NCBI GenBank assembly: GCA_938040985.1
Contig: CALHZD010000095.1
Coordinates: 1 to 64,000, forward strand
Direction of reading: 5' to 3'
DNA: 64,000 nucleotides
Origin: an uncultured Propionivibrio sp.
Lineage (GTDB): Bacteria; Pseudomonadota; Gammaproteobacteria; Burkholderiales; Rhodocyclaceae
Shown here in pieces: positions 1 to 8,068 of the stretch. The notes under the pieces were generated by a model. That model saw only the letters and a list, made by a program, of their open reading frames with translations, was not told the DNA's origin and did not search any database. The position numbers were made by a program, and so were the translations under genes. Position 1 is the first letter of the stretch. Each line of letters opens with the position of its first letter.

Positions 1-190
1 ACTTTCTTTGCCTCGCCAAAGAAAGTCAGCAAAGAAACGCGACCCCAGGCGCAGAAGACTCCTTGCCGCGGGCCGCCTGGCGGCGGGCTTGATAACTCGC
101 TGACGCTCGAACAATCAAGCCCTTGCTTGCGCCAAGCTGCCCCGCGCCTGCGGCTGCGCCTAAGGGGTTTAGGGCGCTCCGTGCTTACCT
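1..190. repeat. Left-edge dispersed element with a perfect hairpin
   Basis: Positions 1-10 and 17-26 form a perfect 10-bp inverted repeat (ACTTTCTTTG / CAAAGAAAGT) with a 6-nt loop. It is followed by a GC-rich tract that contains no convincing gene. A similar hairpin followed by AAAGAAA and a GC-rich stretch is, from memory, common as a dispersed intergenic element in proteobacteria. The element probably continues to the left of the window. Confidence 0.4.
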
Positions 191-216
191 TATGCGCGAA
201 AGGACATGCTCGCGAA

Positions 217-467
217 CCCGCGTAGATTGGGCGTTTGCGAGCCGGCGCCTCTGGGGCCCTTATAAATAAAGGGATGGCAGGTAGCTACCCAGAAAAACCC
301 TTTTTACAAGGGCTCCAGAGCACCCCTTTGGAGATGCCCTAAATACGCGGGCTAGCGGGCAGCCCTTCTGAAACGCCCGTGGATAAAGGACTTTAGGGAG
401 CCTCTTTAGAAAACCGCATGGATAAGGGCGCCCCGGGCAGAGTGCCTTGGAACCTGCGTGGAGTGGG
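217..467. repeat. Tandem array of CCC(N)GGG cores, about 40-bp period
   Basis: Seven short cores start at 217, 257, 298, 337, 376, 414 and 453, so the spacing is 38-41 bp. Each is 14-17 bp, of the form CCC, 9-11 variable bases, GGG. Examples are CCCGCGTAGATTGGG (217), CCCTTATAAATAAAGGG (257) and CCCTAAATACGCGGG (337). Cores occur in both orientations and are separated by about 24-nt linkers that themselves recur elsewhere in the window (for example CTCCAGAGCA after the core at 298). No gene is supported here. Confidence 0.8.
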
Positions 468-517
468 TATCTCAGCAGGCAAAAAGAAGATGCCCAGAAA
501 CACCGCACAAACAGACT

Positions 518-582
518 AGAAAACATAAAATTCCCTGAAGTCCCCTAAATACGTGGGGATCAGAGCATCAAAAAACATAAAC
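518..582. repeat. Composite repeat unit: core flanked by AACATAAA motifs
   Basis: A core (542-558, CCCCTAAATACGTGGGG) is flanked on the left by AAACATAAAAT and on the right by GCATCAAAAAACATAAA. The same arrangement recurs at 14041-14104 and, in the opposite orientation, at 10139-10202 and 30237-30302. From 583 to 764 I see neither a gene nor a clear further copy. Confidence 0.7.
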
Positions 583-764
583 CGAAAAAGTAGCTATTTT
601 CTTTGCAGAAATGCCGCGTTAGCTTGCCTTGCCTTTTATAGCGCCTTCCTTTGCCAAACTACGGTGTTGCTGTGTTGGCCTTGCCTTGCCGTACGACTCG
701 TACTGCCTGCGGCTCGCCGCCTTGTCTTTGGCAACGTCGAGCCGCTCTTCCTCATACACTGAGA

Positions 765-858
765 CCCTTGTATTTAGGGCTCCTTTAGGCAGATACTCCG
801 GAAACCCGCGTAAACAGGGCGTTTCCCGACACCTTATCGGAGACCCGCGTGGATAGGG
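765..858. repeat. Three-core repeat array downstream of the cation efflux gene
   Basis: Cores start at 765 (CCCTTGTATTTAGGG), 805 (CCCGCGTAAACAGGG) and 844 (CCCGCGTGGATAGGG), spaced 40 and 39 bp. The last is followed by CGTTTGCGGG, the same linker that follows the identical core at 19881. The array lies just beyond the 3' end of the minus-strand gene at 894. Confidence 0.8.
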
Positions 859-893
859 CGTTTGCGGGGCGCTTTGATACGGCTGGCATGGTC

Positions 894-1838
894 TCAGCGG
901 TCAAGCCCCTGGTCGATGTGCGAGGCGGGGTCTTCAAACGGTTCGAAGTGCGTGATGACCGTCGTCTGCGGCAATGCGGCGCGGATTTCGGCTTCGATAC
1001 GCTCGGCGTAGGCGTGGCCGCGCAGAATCGTCCACGCCCCCGGCATGAGGATGTGCACCGAAACGAAACGGCGCGCGCCCGATTCGCGCGTGCGCAGCGC
1101 GTGGTAATCGAGCCCCTCGCGGCGATAGCTGTCCAGAATGGCGATGATCTTGGCGTATTCCGCCGCCGGCAGAGACTGATCCATCAATCCCTGGATTGCT
1201 CTTCGGGTTAACGCCCAGCCGGTGCGGACGATATTGGCGGCGACCAGGAGCGCGATGACCGGGTCGAGCCATAGCCAGCGCGTCAGGGTGACGGCGCCGA
1301 CGGCAGCAATGACGCCGGCCGAAGTCCAGACATCGGTCAGCAGATGCCGGGCGTCGGCCTCCAGCGTCAATGAGCGGTATTTGCGTCCGGCGGAAAGCAG
1401 CGTCAGCGCCGTCGCCAGATTGAGTACGGAGGCGAGGGCGGAAACGGTTAGGCCGAGCCAGGCCTGCTCGAGCGGTTGCGGGTTGCGCAGGCGCTCGACG
1501 GCGCCCAGGGCGATAGCGGCCGCTGCGGCCAGGATCAGCAAGCCTTCAAAACCGGCGGAAAAATATTCCGCCTTGCCGTGGCCGTAGGCGTGCGCTTCGT
1601 CGGCCGGCTGTTCGGCAAGCGAAATCATCGCCAGCGCCATCATTGCACCGGCCAGATTGACCAGCGATTCCAGCGCATCGGAAAGCAGGCCGATCGAACC
1701 GGTGAGCCACCAGGCCAGGGCCTTGAGCAGGATGGTAATGAACGCTGCGGCGATCGATAGCCAGGCGAAATGTTTGGCGGACGAGAACATCATGCCGCTA
1801 TTATCGCCGCCAGAATGCCGTCGTGTCATTTCCGTCAT
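894..1838 (-). CDS. Cation diffusion facilitator (CDF) family efflux protein
   Basis: Predicted inner-membrane divalent-metal/proton antiporter. The protein begins with several hydrophobic helices. Helix II carries LLSDALESLVN and helix V carries HLLTDVWTS, the places where CDF proteins hold their metal-coordinating Asp/Glu/His residues. The last 90 residues form the cytoplasmic domain typical of YiiP/FieF relatives. I prefer the ATG at 1838, which has GGGAAG upstream; a TTG at 1862 and ATGs near 1793 are alternatives. The gene is divergent from rsmB with a very short gap. The metal cannot be told from sequence: the helix II pattern differs from the classical zinc HxxxD. Confidence 0.88.
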   Translation of the reverse strand: MTEMTRRHSGGDNSGMMFSSAKHFAWLSIAAAFITILLKALAWWLTGSIGLLSDALESLVNLAGAMMALAMISLAEQPADEAHAYGHGKAEYFSAGFEGLLILAAAAAIALGAVERLRNPQPLEQAWLGLTVSALASVLNLATALTLLSAGRKYRSLTLEADARHLLTDVWTSAGVIAAVGAVTLTRWLWLDPVIALLVAANIVRTGWALTRRAIQGLMDQSLPAAEYAKIIAILDSYRREGLDYHALRTRESGARRFVSVHILMPGAWTILRGHAYAERIEAEIRAALPQTTVITHFEPFEDPASHIDQGLDR

Positions 1839-1880
1839 GCTAAACTTCCCGTGTCGAAACAATGTTCAGGATGACGAACG

Positions 1881-3278
1881 TTGTCCTCACTGCCGAGAAA
1901 ATTCAAGATCATCAAGGCGGCTGCTGTCGCTGGGATGTCGCCGCGGACGGGGGGAAAAACATGCACGCTGGCGCCGGATTCGCTTGCGTGCAGCCTGTGG
2001 TTCGCGGCACAGGCGCTGCTCGGCGTCAGCGGCGGCAAGAACCTTACCGAGGCGCTGGCTGCCATAGCGGATGCGCCGCCGGCCGCGCGTGCGGCGGCCC
2101 AGGACATTGCCTACGGCGTGTTGCGCCGGTATGGCTGGGCCGAATTCCTGCTTGCCCGTCTGCTGCGAACGCCGCTTAGCCATGCGGGAATCGAGGCATT
2201 GCTAAGCGCTGCGCTTTATCGCCTGGAGACCCGTCCGGATGCCCGGCATACCGTTGTCGATCAGGCCGTGCAGGCGGCGGGCGAGCTGGCGGGCAGTCCT
2301 CTCAAGGGGCTGGTCAACGGCGTGCTGCGCAACTATTTGCGGCAACGCGATACGCTGCTGGCCGCCGCCGCGTGCGACGAAGTGGCTAAAAACTGGCATC
2401 CGCGCTGGTGGCTGCAACGCTTGCGACGACGCTGGCCGGCGCAATGGGAATCCATTGTCGCCGCCGACAATGCGCCGCCGCCGATGACCCTGCGCGCCAA
2501 TGCCCGGCGTGGCACGGCGGCATCTTATCTGGCGCGTTTGCAGGCGGCCGGGCTGACAGCGCACCTGCTGGGCAAAGCGGGCGGGAGCGCTTTGCGGCTG
2601 GAACGCCCCGTACCCGTCGATGCGCTACCCGGTTTTTTCGAGGGCGAAGTTTCCGTGCAGGATTTGGGCGCACAGCGCGCTGCTGAACTGCTTGCGCCGA
2701 CGGCGGGCATGCGGGTGCTCGATGCCTGCGCCGCGCCGGGCGGAAAAACCTCGCACCTGCTCGAACGGTCCGATCTCGACCTGCTGGCGCTCGATGTTGA
2801 CAGTGCGCGCGCAGCACGCATCACGGACAATCTGCGCCGTTTACAGCTTTCTGCCGAAGTGTGTGTCGGGGATGCCGCTCATCCGGCCGACTGGTGGGAT
2901 GGCCGTGCCTTTGATGCGATCCTTGCCGATGTTCCCTGCTCCGCGTCGGGCGTAGTGCGCCGGCATCCCGATATCAAGGCGTTGCGCCGGGAAAGCGATG
3001 TGCGCCGCTTTGCCCGCGAGCAGGCGGCCATTCTCGATGCGCTCTGGCCGCTGCTCCGGCCAGCAGGGCGTCTGCTCTATGCGACGTGTTCGCTGTTTGA
3101 GGAGGAAAATAAGGGGCAGGTTGATGCTTTTCTTTACCGTCATGCGGACGCGCGGCCGCTGGCTGAAGAATACTGGCTGCCGTGCCCGGAGAACGATGGT
3201 TTCTACTATGCGCTGCTGGAAAAGCGACATGCGCCGGAAAATCAAGGTATTCAGGAGGGCGCGCGTGAAGCCGGCTGA
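1881..3278 (+). CDS. rsmB: 16S rRNA (cytosine(967)-C5)-methyltransferase RsmB
   Basis: Methylates C967 of 16S rRNA using S-adenosylmethionine. The N-terminal third is a NusB-like RNA-binding domain (ALAAIADAPPAARAAAQDIA region). The C-terminal half is a Rossmann methyltransferase with motif I LDACAAPGGKTSHLLE near residue 280, the motif IV cysteine in DVPCSASGVVRRHPDI near 350, and the catalytic motif VI cysteine in LLYATCSLFEEEN near 400. Both cysteines of the m5C family are therefore present. The start is uncertain: TTG at 1881 gives 465 residues, while an ATG at 1935 would drop 18 non-conserved residues. The stop overlaps the next gene, which points to translational coupling into the ntrYX operon. 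Confidence 0.95.
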   Translation: MSSLPRKFKIIKAAAVAGMSPRTGGKTCTLAPDSLACSLWFAAQALLGVSGGKNLTEALAAIADAPPAARAAAQDIAYGVLRRYGWAEFLLARLLRTPLSHAGIEALLSAALYRLETRPDARHTVVDQAVQAAGELAGSPLKGLVNGVLRNYLRQRDTLLAAAACDEVAKNWHPRWWLQRLRRRWPAQWESIVAADNAPPPMTLRANARRGTAASYLARLQAAGLTAHLLGKAGGSALRLERPVPVDALPGFFEGEVSVQDLGAQRAAELLAPTAGMRVLDACAAPGGKTSHLLERSDLDLLALDVDSARAARITDNLRRLQLSAEVCVGDAAHPADWWDGRAFDAILADVPCSASGVVRRHPDIKALRRESDVRRFAREQAAILDALWPLLRPAGRLLYATCSLFEEENKGQVDAFLYRHADARPLAEEYWLPCPENDGFYYALLEKRHAPENQGIQEGAREAG

Positions 3279-4188
3279 GTGCGGGCGGCAATGCCGGCAG
3301 CAACATCGGCCACGGTATTGGCAATCGTGGCTGGCCGTGCTGATGCTGGTTTGGGTCATGTGCCTGATGCCGCAGGCGCAGGCCTCGGGCATTGCCGTGT
3401 TTACGCCGCGCATCGAGGCGGACGGCGAGGGCTACGGTCTTTCCGCCGATTTTATGATCGACCTGCCGCCACGCATCGAGGAGGTCATCAATCGCGGCAT
3501 CGAGCTCCATTTTGTCGTTGACTTTGAATTGACGCGCAGCCGCTGGTACTGGTTCGATGCGCGTATCGCCCAGCGCAGCCGCACGTATCGGCTCTCCTAT
3601 CATGCCTTGACGCGCCGGTATCGTTTGTCTACCGGCGGGCTGCATCAGGGGTTTGCAACGCTGAACGAGGCTTTGCGCGTGCTGGCGCGGCTGCGTAACT
3701 GGCCAGTTGCCGATCAGGGCGATTTATCGCCGGATGTCGTTTATCTGGCGGCCTTACGCATGCGGCTGGATTTGTCGCAGATGCCCAAGACGTTCCAGGT
3801 CAGCGCGCGCGCCAAGTCCGAATGGAATCTGGATTCCGGCTGGCTGCGCTGGCGCTTTCAACCGCCGGCTGCCGATGTGTCTGGCGCACCGGCAGCGGAC
3901 GCCGGCCCGATTCAAGGCGGCAAGGCGCCGATCCATGCCGATCAGGCCGCAGGTGCAGCGGAACCTGCCGGGGAGGCGACCAAAGAACCCGATAAAGTGC
4001 AGGACAAAACACTGCCTGCTGACCCGTCGGCAGACATTCCCGCCGTGCCTACCGAGGCCGATTTTGCCGGCGCTGAGGCGCCTGCGGACGGCGCACGTTC
4101 TCCTGATCTGCCGCCTGCACCACAACAGGAACAGCAGGAAAAACAGGAGGCGCAAGAGACGCCGAAAATGCGGGAGAGCGCCCCATGA
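3265..4188 (+). CDS. DUF4390 family exported protein
   Basis: About 307 residues. A basic N-terminus and a hydrophobic stretch (WLAVLMLVWVMCLM) ending in AQASG look like a signal peptide. A conserved domain of about 150 residues follows, with no known activity, rich in Arg/Tyr/Trp (RSRWYWFDARIAQRSRTYRL). The C-terminal third is a low-complexity Ala/Pro/Glu/Gln tail. The GTG at 3265 is chosen because AGGAGGG lies 7 nt upstream and the reading frame overlaps the rsmB stop. Its stop overlaps the next ATG (ATGA). The constant placement between rsmB and the ntrY-type kinase in betaproteobacteria is known, but the function is not. I infer a periplasmic accessory of the kinase. Confidence 0.85.
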   Translation: MKPAECGRQCRQQHRPRYWQSWLAVLMLVWVMCLMPQAQASGIAVFTPRIEADGEGYGLSADFMIDLPPRIEEVINRGIELHFVVDFELTRSRWYWFDARIAQRSRTYRLSYHALTRRYRLSTGGLHQGFATLNEALRVLARLRNWPVADQGDLSPDVVYLAALRMRLDLSQMPKTFQVSARAKSEWNLDSGWLRWRFQPPAADVSGAPAADAGPIQGGKAPIHADQAAGAAEPAGEATKEPDKVQDKTLPADPSADIPAVPTEADFAGAEAPADGARSPDLPPAPQQEQQEKQEAQETPKMRESAP

Positions 4189-6341
4189 AAACGCTGATCA
4201 TCCTTACCGCTGCATTCGGCGGCATTCTATTGTTTCTGCTTGCCTCGGCGAGCGCCGATACGGCGCTGTTCGTTCGCCATTATCCGTGGTTGCTGGGGCT
4301 GAACGCCATGGCCGCCCTTTCCCTGTTCGCGTTGATTACCTGGCAGGTATATGCGCTGTGGCGGGAATATCATGCCAAGGTTTTTGGCTCGCGCCTCAAG
4401 TTGCGCCTGATGCTGATGTTCGTCCTGATCGCCGTGCTGCCCGGCATGCTGGTTTATGGCGTGTCAGTGCAGTTCGTCACCAAAAGTATCGATGCCTGGT
4501 TCGATGCGCGCGTCGAAAAAGCACTCGAATCCGGCCTCGACCTCGGGCGCGAGGCGATTGATGCCATTCGTGACGAACTGATCGAAAAGGCGCGCAGTAT
4601 GGCGCTTGAAATGAGCGAATCGGGCGAAATGCAGACGCATCTGGCGCTTGGTCGTCTGCGCGAACAAGCTGCCGTGCAGTCGGCGGCGCTTTATGCTGCC
4701 AATGGGCTGTTACTGGCAACGGCCACCAGCGAGCTGGCTTCGCCGCCCTTGCCGCAGCCGTCCGCCGAACTGATCAGCCGCGTGCGCAACGGCCGCGTGT
4801 ATAGCGAAACGGAATCGGGCGAGCGCGACAGCATTCTGATTCGCGCCTACGCGCCGGTCAGCGCCAATGGTCTAGGGGCGGAAACGCGCGTGCTGCTGCT
4901 CATGCAGAGCGTGCCGGAGGGACTGGCCAGCAACGCCGGGCAGGTGCAAGCGGTCTACCGCGATTACCAGGAACTTTCTCTCGGCCGCCAGGGATTGACG
5001 CGCATTTATGCGCTGACGCTGACGCTGACCGTGCTGCTGGCCTTATTCACGGCGATCGCCACGGCGTTCGTGCTGGCGCGCCGGCTTTCGGCGCCATTGT
5101 CGATCCTTGCCGAAGGTACGCAGGCGGTCGCTTCCGGCGATTTCACGCCGCGCCAGGCCATTTACAGCCGCGACGAACTGAGCGTGCTGACTCAATCGTT
5201 CAGCCAGATGACGCGTCAGCTCAACGATGCGCAGCGGGAGACGGAACGCCACCGCGCCGAACTCGAATCGGCGCGCGCCTATCTGGAATCCATCCTGTCG
5301 AATCTGTCGGCCGGCGTGCTCGTTTTCGATGCGCGTTTTCTGCTGCGCACCGTCAACCAGGGGGCGAAAATGATTCTGCGCGATAGCTTGGACGATCTGT
5401 ACGGCAAGCCGGTCGATGCCTGGGCGCGGCAGCGCCGGCTGGGCGCGGCGATCCGGGACGCTTTTGCCGAACATGGACATGCGGAGTGGCAGACGCAGAT
5501 CGAACTGGCTCGCCAGGGGGAACTGCCGCAGATCCTCAACCTGCGCGGCACGCAGCTGCCTGAGGATAGCGGCGGCGGCTACGTGGCCGTTTTCGACGAC
5601 GTCACCCGCCTGGTGGCCGCCCAGCGCAGCGCCGCCTGGGGCGAAGTGGCGCGCCGTCTGGCGCATGAGATCAAGAATCCGCTCACGCCGATCCAGCTTT
5701 CCGCCGAGCGCCTGCAACTGAAGCTGGACGGCAAGCTGACGGGCAACGACGGCGATATGCTCCGGCGCTCGACGCAGACGATCATCAATCAGGTCATGGC
5801 GATGAAACGGATGGTGAATGAATTTTCCGACTACGCACGCCTGCCGCCGCCTGATCTGACAGCGCTTGATCTGAATGCGCTGATTGGCGAAGTGCTCGGT
5901 CTGTACGAAAATTCCGTCGCCTGCATCGAGCTGGCTCTGGCCGCGGATTTGCCGCTGGTGCGCGGCGATGCGTCACAATTGCGCCAGATCATCCATAATC
6001 TGCTGCGCAACGCCGAGGATGCGCAGGAGGGCATGGAGAATCCGTGGATCGGCATCCAGACCCGTTGCGACGGTGCGATGGTCGAGCTGAGGGTGGCGGA
6101 TAATGGCGCGGGTTTTCCGCCGGAAATCATGGCGCGTATCTTTGAGCCGTATGTGACGACCAAGGCGCAGGGAACAGGATTGGGGCTGGCGATCGTCAAG
6201 AAAATTGTCGATGAGCACGGCGGCGTGATCCGCATCCACAACCGGCAGCCGTCGGGCGCGCAGATCAGCATTCTGTTACCCTCGGCTTCGTCGGCGGAGG
6301 CGAACGCTTTCATTGGAACTGAAACATCCATAGAGAACTGA
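4185..6341 (+). CDS. ntrY: NtrY-type membrane sensor histidine kinase
   Basis: A 718-residue inner-membrane kinase. Two hydrophobic helices in the first 65 residues and a third near 70-95 are followed by a periplasmic sensing region. Another transmembrane helix lies near 275-300, then a HAMP linker (RRLSAPLSILAEGTQAVASG), a PAS domain (about 365-480) and HisKA with the phosphorylated histidine in RRLAHEIKNPLTPIQLSAE (about residue 493). The HATPase domain shows N-box NLLRNAEDA, G1 VADNGAGF and G2 GTGLGLAIV. It overlaps the DUF4390 gene by 4 nt and is followed 2 nt later by its regulator. The signal is unknown; NtrY homologues act in nitrogen or redox control. Confidence 0.92.
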   Translation: MKTLIILTAAFGGILLFLLASASADTALFVRHYPWLLGLNAMAALSLFALITWQVYALWREYHAKVFGSRLKLRLMLMFVLIAVLPGMLVYGVSVQFVTKSIDAWFDARVEKALESGLDLGREAIDAIRDELIEKARSMALEMSESGEMQTHLALGRLREQAAVQSAALYAANGLLLATATSELASPPLPQPSAELISRVRNGRVYSETESGERDSILIRAYAPVSANGLGAETRVLLLMQSVPEGLASNAGQVQAVYRDYQELSLGRQGLTRIYALTLTLTVLLALFTAIATAFVLARRLSAPLSILAEGTQAVASGDFTPRQAIYSRDELSVLTQSFSQMTRQLNDAQRETERHRAELESARAYLESILSNLSAGVLVFDARFLLRTVNQGAKMILRDSLDDLYGKPVDAWARQRRLGAAIRDAFAEHGHAEWQTQIELARQGELPQILNLRGTQLPEDSGGGYVAVFDDVTRLVAAQRSAAWGEVARRLAHEIKNPLTPIQLSAERLQLKLDGKLTGNDGDMLRRSTQTIINQVMAMKRMVNEFSDYARLPPPDLTALDLNALIGEVLGLYENSVACIELALAADLPLVRGDASQLRQIIHNLLRNAEDAQEGMENPWIGIQTRCDGAMVELRVADNGAGFPPEIMARIFEPYVTTKAQGTGLGLAIVKKIVDEHGGVIRIHNRQPSGAQISILLPSASSAEANAFIGTETSIEN

Positions 6342-6343
6342 AC

Positions 6344-7609
6344 ATGGCGCAAATACTGGTGGTTGATGATGAAATGGGCATCCGTGAGCTGCTCTCGGAG
6401 ATTCTGGCCGACGAGGGGCATAACGTGACGCTGGCAGAGAATGCCGCCGCCGCGCGCAGCGTCCGCGCCGAAAAGCGTCCGGATCTTGTTTTGCTCGACA
6501 TCTGGATGCCCGATACCGATGGTATTTCGCTGCTCAAGGAATGGTCATCCGCCGGTCTGCTGACAATGCCGGTCATCATGATGTCCGGACATGGCACCAT
6601 CGATTCGGCGGTGGAAGCGACGCGGGTCGGCGCCGTTGATTTTCTGGAAAAACCAATCGCCTTGCAGAAACTGCTGGCGACCGTCAAAAAAGCGCTCAAG
6701 CACGATGTGTCGCCCAACCGGCCGCCACTGACGCTCGAAGCCTTTGCCCGCTCCTCCCTGCTCAAGGATTTCCGGCGGCGGCTTGAGCAGGCGTCCGGAA
6801 AAACCTCCGTGCTCCTGCTCAAAGGGGCCTGCGGCAGCATGGCCGAAATCTGCGCGCGCACGCTGCATGCGCCGAAAACGCCGTGGCTTGACCTGTCCTC
6901 GTCGAGCGCGCCGCTGACGCAGGAAATGCTGGAGAACGCCAGCGGCGGCCTTCTTTTCATCGCCGACCTGATGCTGCTGGGCAAGTTGCAGCAGAAGAAT
7001 CTGAGCTTTGCGCTGGAGCGGCTGGAAAAATACCACCTGCAACTGGTCGCGGCGCTGGCGCGCCCGCTGTCCGCGCTGACCGAAGCCGGCTGGGACGCAG
7101 CGCTGGTTGCCCGCTTGGGCGAAGTCTGGCTGGGACTGCCGCCGCTGGCCGGCCATACGGACGAAGTGCCGGAAATCGCCACGCTGCTGCTCACCCATAT
7201 GGTTGAACGCAATGAGGTGCCCCCCCGCACATTTTCCAGCGGCGCGCTCAATGCGCTGCGCCTGCACCGCTGGCAGGGCGACTGGGTCGAACTGCTGGCG
7301 ACCGTGCGCAATCTCGCCTTGTCGGCGCTGGATGAAGAAATCACGCAGAATGACGTGGAGCCGCTGTTGCAGCGCGAAGCGGGCGAGGCGCCGGAGCCGC
7401 TGCCCATCATGCCGCTGCTCGATCAACCGCTGCGCGAGGCGCGCGAGGCCTTTGAACGCCTGTATTTCGAGCATAACCTGAAAATTGAGAACGGCAACAT
7501 GACGCGCGTCGCCGAGCGCACCGGCCTGGAGCGCACGCATCTGTACCGCAAGCTCAAGCAGCTCGGCCTGAACCCGGGGCGGCGCAACGAGGAGGCGCAG
7601 GAGGCGTAA
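6344..7609 (+). CDS. ntrX: NtrX-like response regulator with degenerate AAA+ domain
   Basis: The partner of the preceding kinase, 421 residues. The receiver domain is intact: acidic pair VVDDE, phospho-acceptor in LVLLDIWMPDTDG and lysine in FLEKPIALQ. The C-terminus has a Fis-type helix-turn-helix (MTRVAERTGLERTHLYRKL). The central region aligns in position with a sigma-54 activator ATPase, but the Walker A site reads LLLKGACGSMAEICA with no GKE/GKT, and I find no GAFTGA loop. It should therefore bind DNA and accept phosphate but not remodel sigma-54 holoenzyme. This may be normal for the betaproteobacterial branch, so a frameshift is unlikely. Confidence 0.88.
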   Translation: MAQILVVDDEMGIRELLSEILADEGHNVTLAENAAAARSVRAEKRPDLVLLDIWMPDTDGISLLKEWSSAGLLTMPVIMMSGHGTIDSAVEATRVGAVDFLEKPIALQKLLATVKKALKHDVSPNRPPLTLEAFARSSLLKDFRRRLEQASGKTSVLLLKGACGSMAEICARTLHAPKTPWLDLSSSSAPLTQEMLENASGGLLFIADLMLLGKLQQKNLSFALERLEKYHLQLVAALARPLSALTEAGWDAALVARLGEVWLGLPPLAGHTDEVPEIATLLLTHMVERNEVPPRTFSSGALNALRLHRWQGDWVELLATVRNLALSALDEEITQNDVEPLLQREAGEAPEPLPIMPLLDQPLREAREAFERLYFEHNLKIENGNMTRVAERTGLERTHLYRKLKQLGLNPGRRNEEAQEA

Positions 7610-7672
7610 TTTCACGGAATAGCCGCGTAGCGGTTCCGGAGCGCCGGAAAATGTGTTGGGAGGGAACGATCC

Positions 7673-8056
7673 ATGAATCTGGAAAAAGTGGTTTTCGGTT
7701 TTGTCATCATCCTGGCGTGTACGCTCAATTTTGGCTTTTTCGTCGGCGGGATCGACAACATTCATGTACATGACGCCGGCCATCTGTTCGGCGCCGTCGT
7801 CGTTAACCTGATTGCGCTGATCATGAAATTCGGCGATCGCACGCACCTGGGCGCCACGCACCTGGCCACCAGCCTGGTAGCCATGCTGCAATTGCTGGCG
7901 GCCTCGCTCGTCTGGATGTGGCACGTCAATATCCAGCATCTGGCAATGACCGGCGAAACCATGTCGAGCATTGTCTCGCTGAGCGGCGGCGCGCTGCTCG
8001 CCAATGCCATCTCGGTCATTCTTCTGGTCAGCGAAACCCTGTACCAGTCGCGCTGA
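7673..8056 (+). CDS. Conserved four-helix membrane protein (DUF6394-like)
   Basis: 127 residues with about four hydrophobic helices. The first is VVFGFVIILACTLNFGFFVGG, and the conserved region LIMKFGDRTHLGATHLATSL follows. GGGAGGGAACGATCC just before the ATG is a strong ribosome-binding site. It sits 12 nt upstream of the potassium channel gene and is probably co-transcribed. Its match to the DUF6394 family is from memory and the function is unknown. The pairing with a K+ channel suggests an accessory role. Confidence 0.72.
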   Translation: MNLEKVVFGFVIILACTLNFGFFVGGIDNIHVHDAGHLFGAVVVNLIALIMKFGDRTHLGATHLATSLVAMLQLLAASLVWMWHVNIQHLAMTGETMSSIVSLSGGALLANAISVILLVSETLYQSR

Positions 8057-8068
8057 TCCGGCGGGCGC

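Noticed and set aside
376..389. Repeat cores of the CCCGTGGATAAAGG type as DnaA boxes
   Set aside because: They contain GTGGATAA but have C instead of T at the first position of the box, and most cores in the same arrays do not fit at all. The resemblance is probably coincidental.
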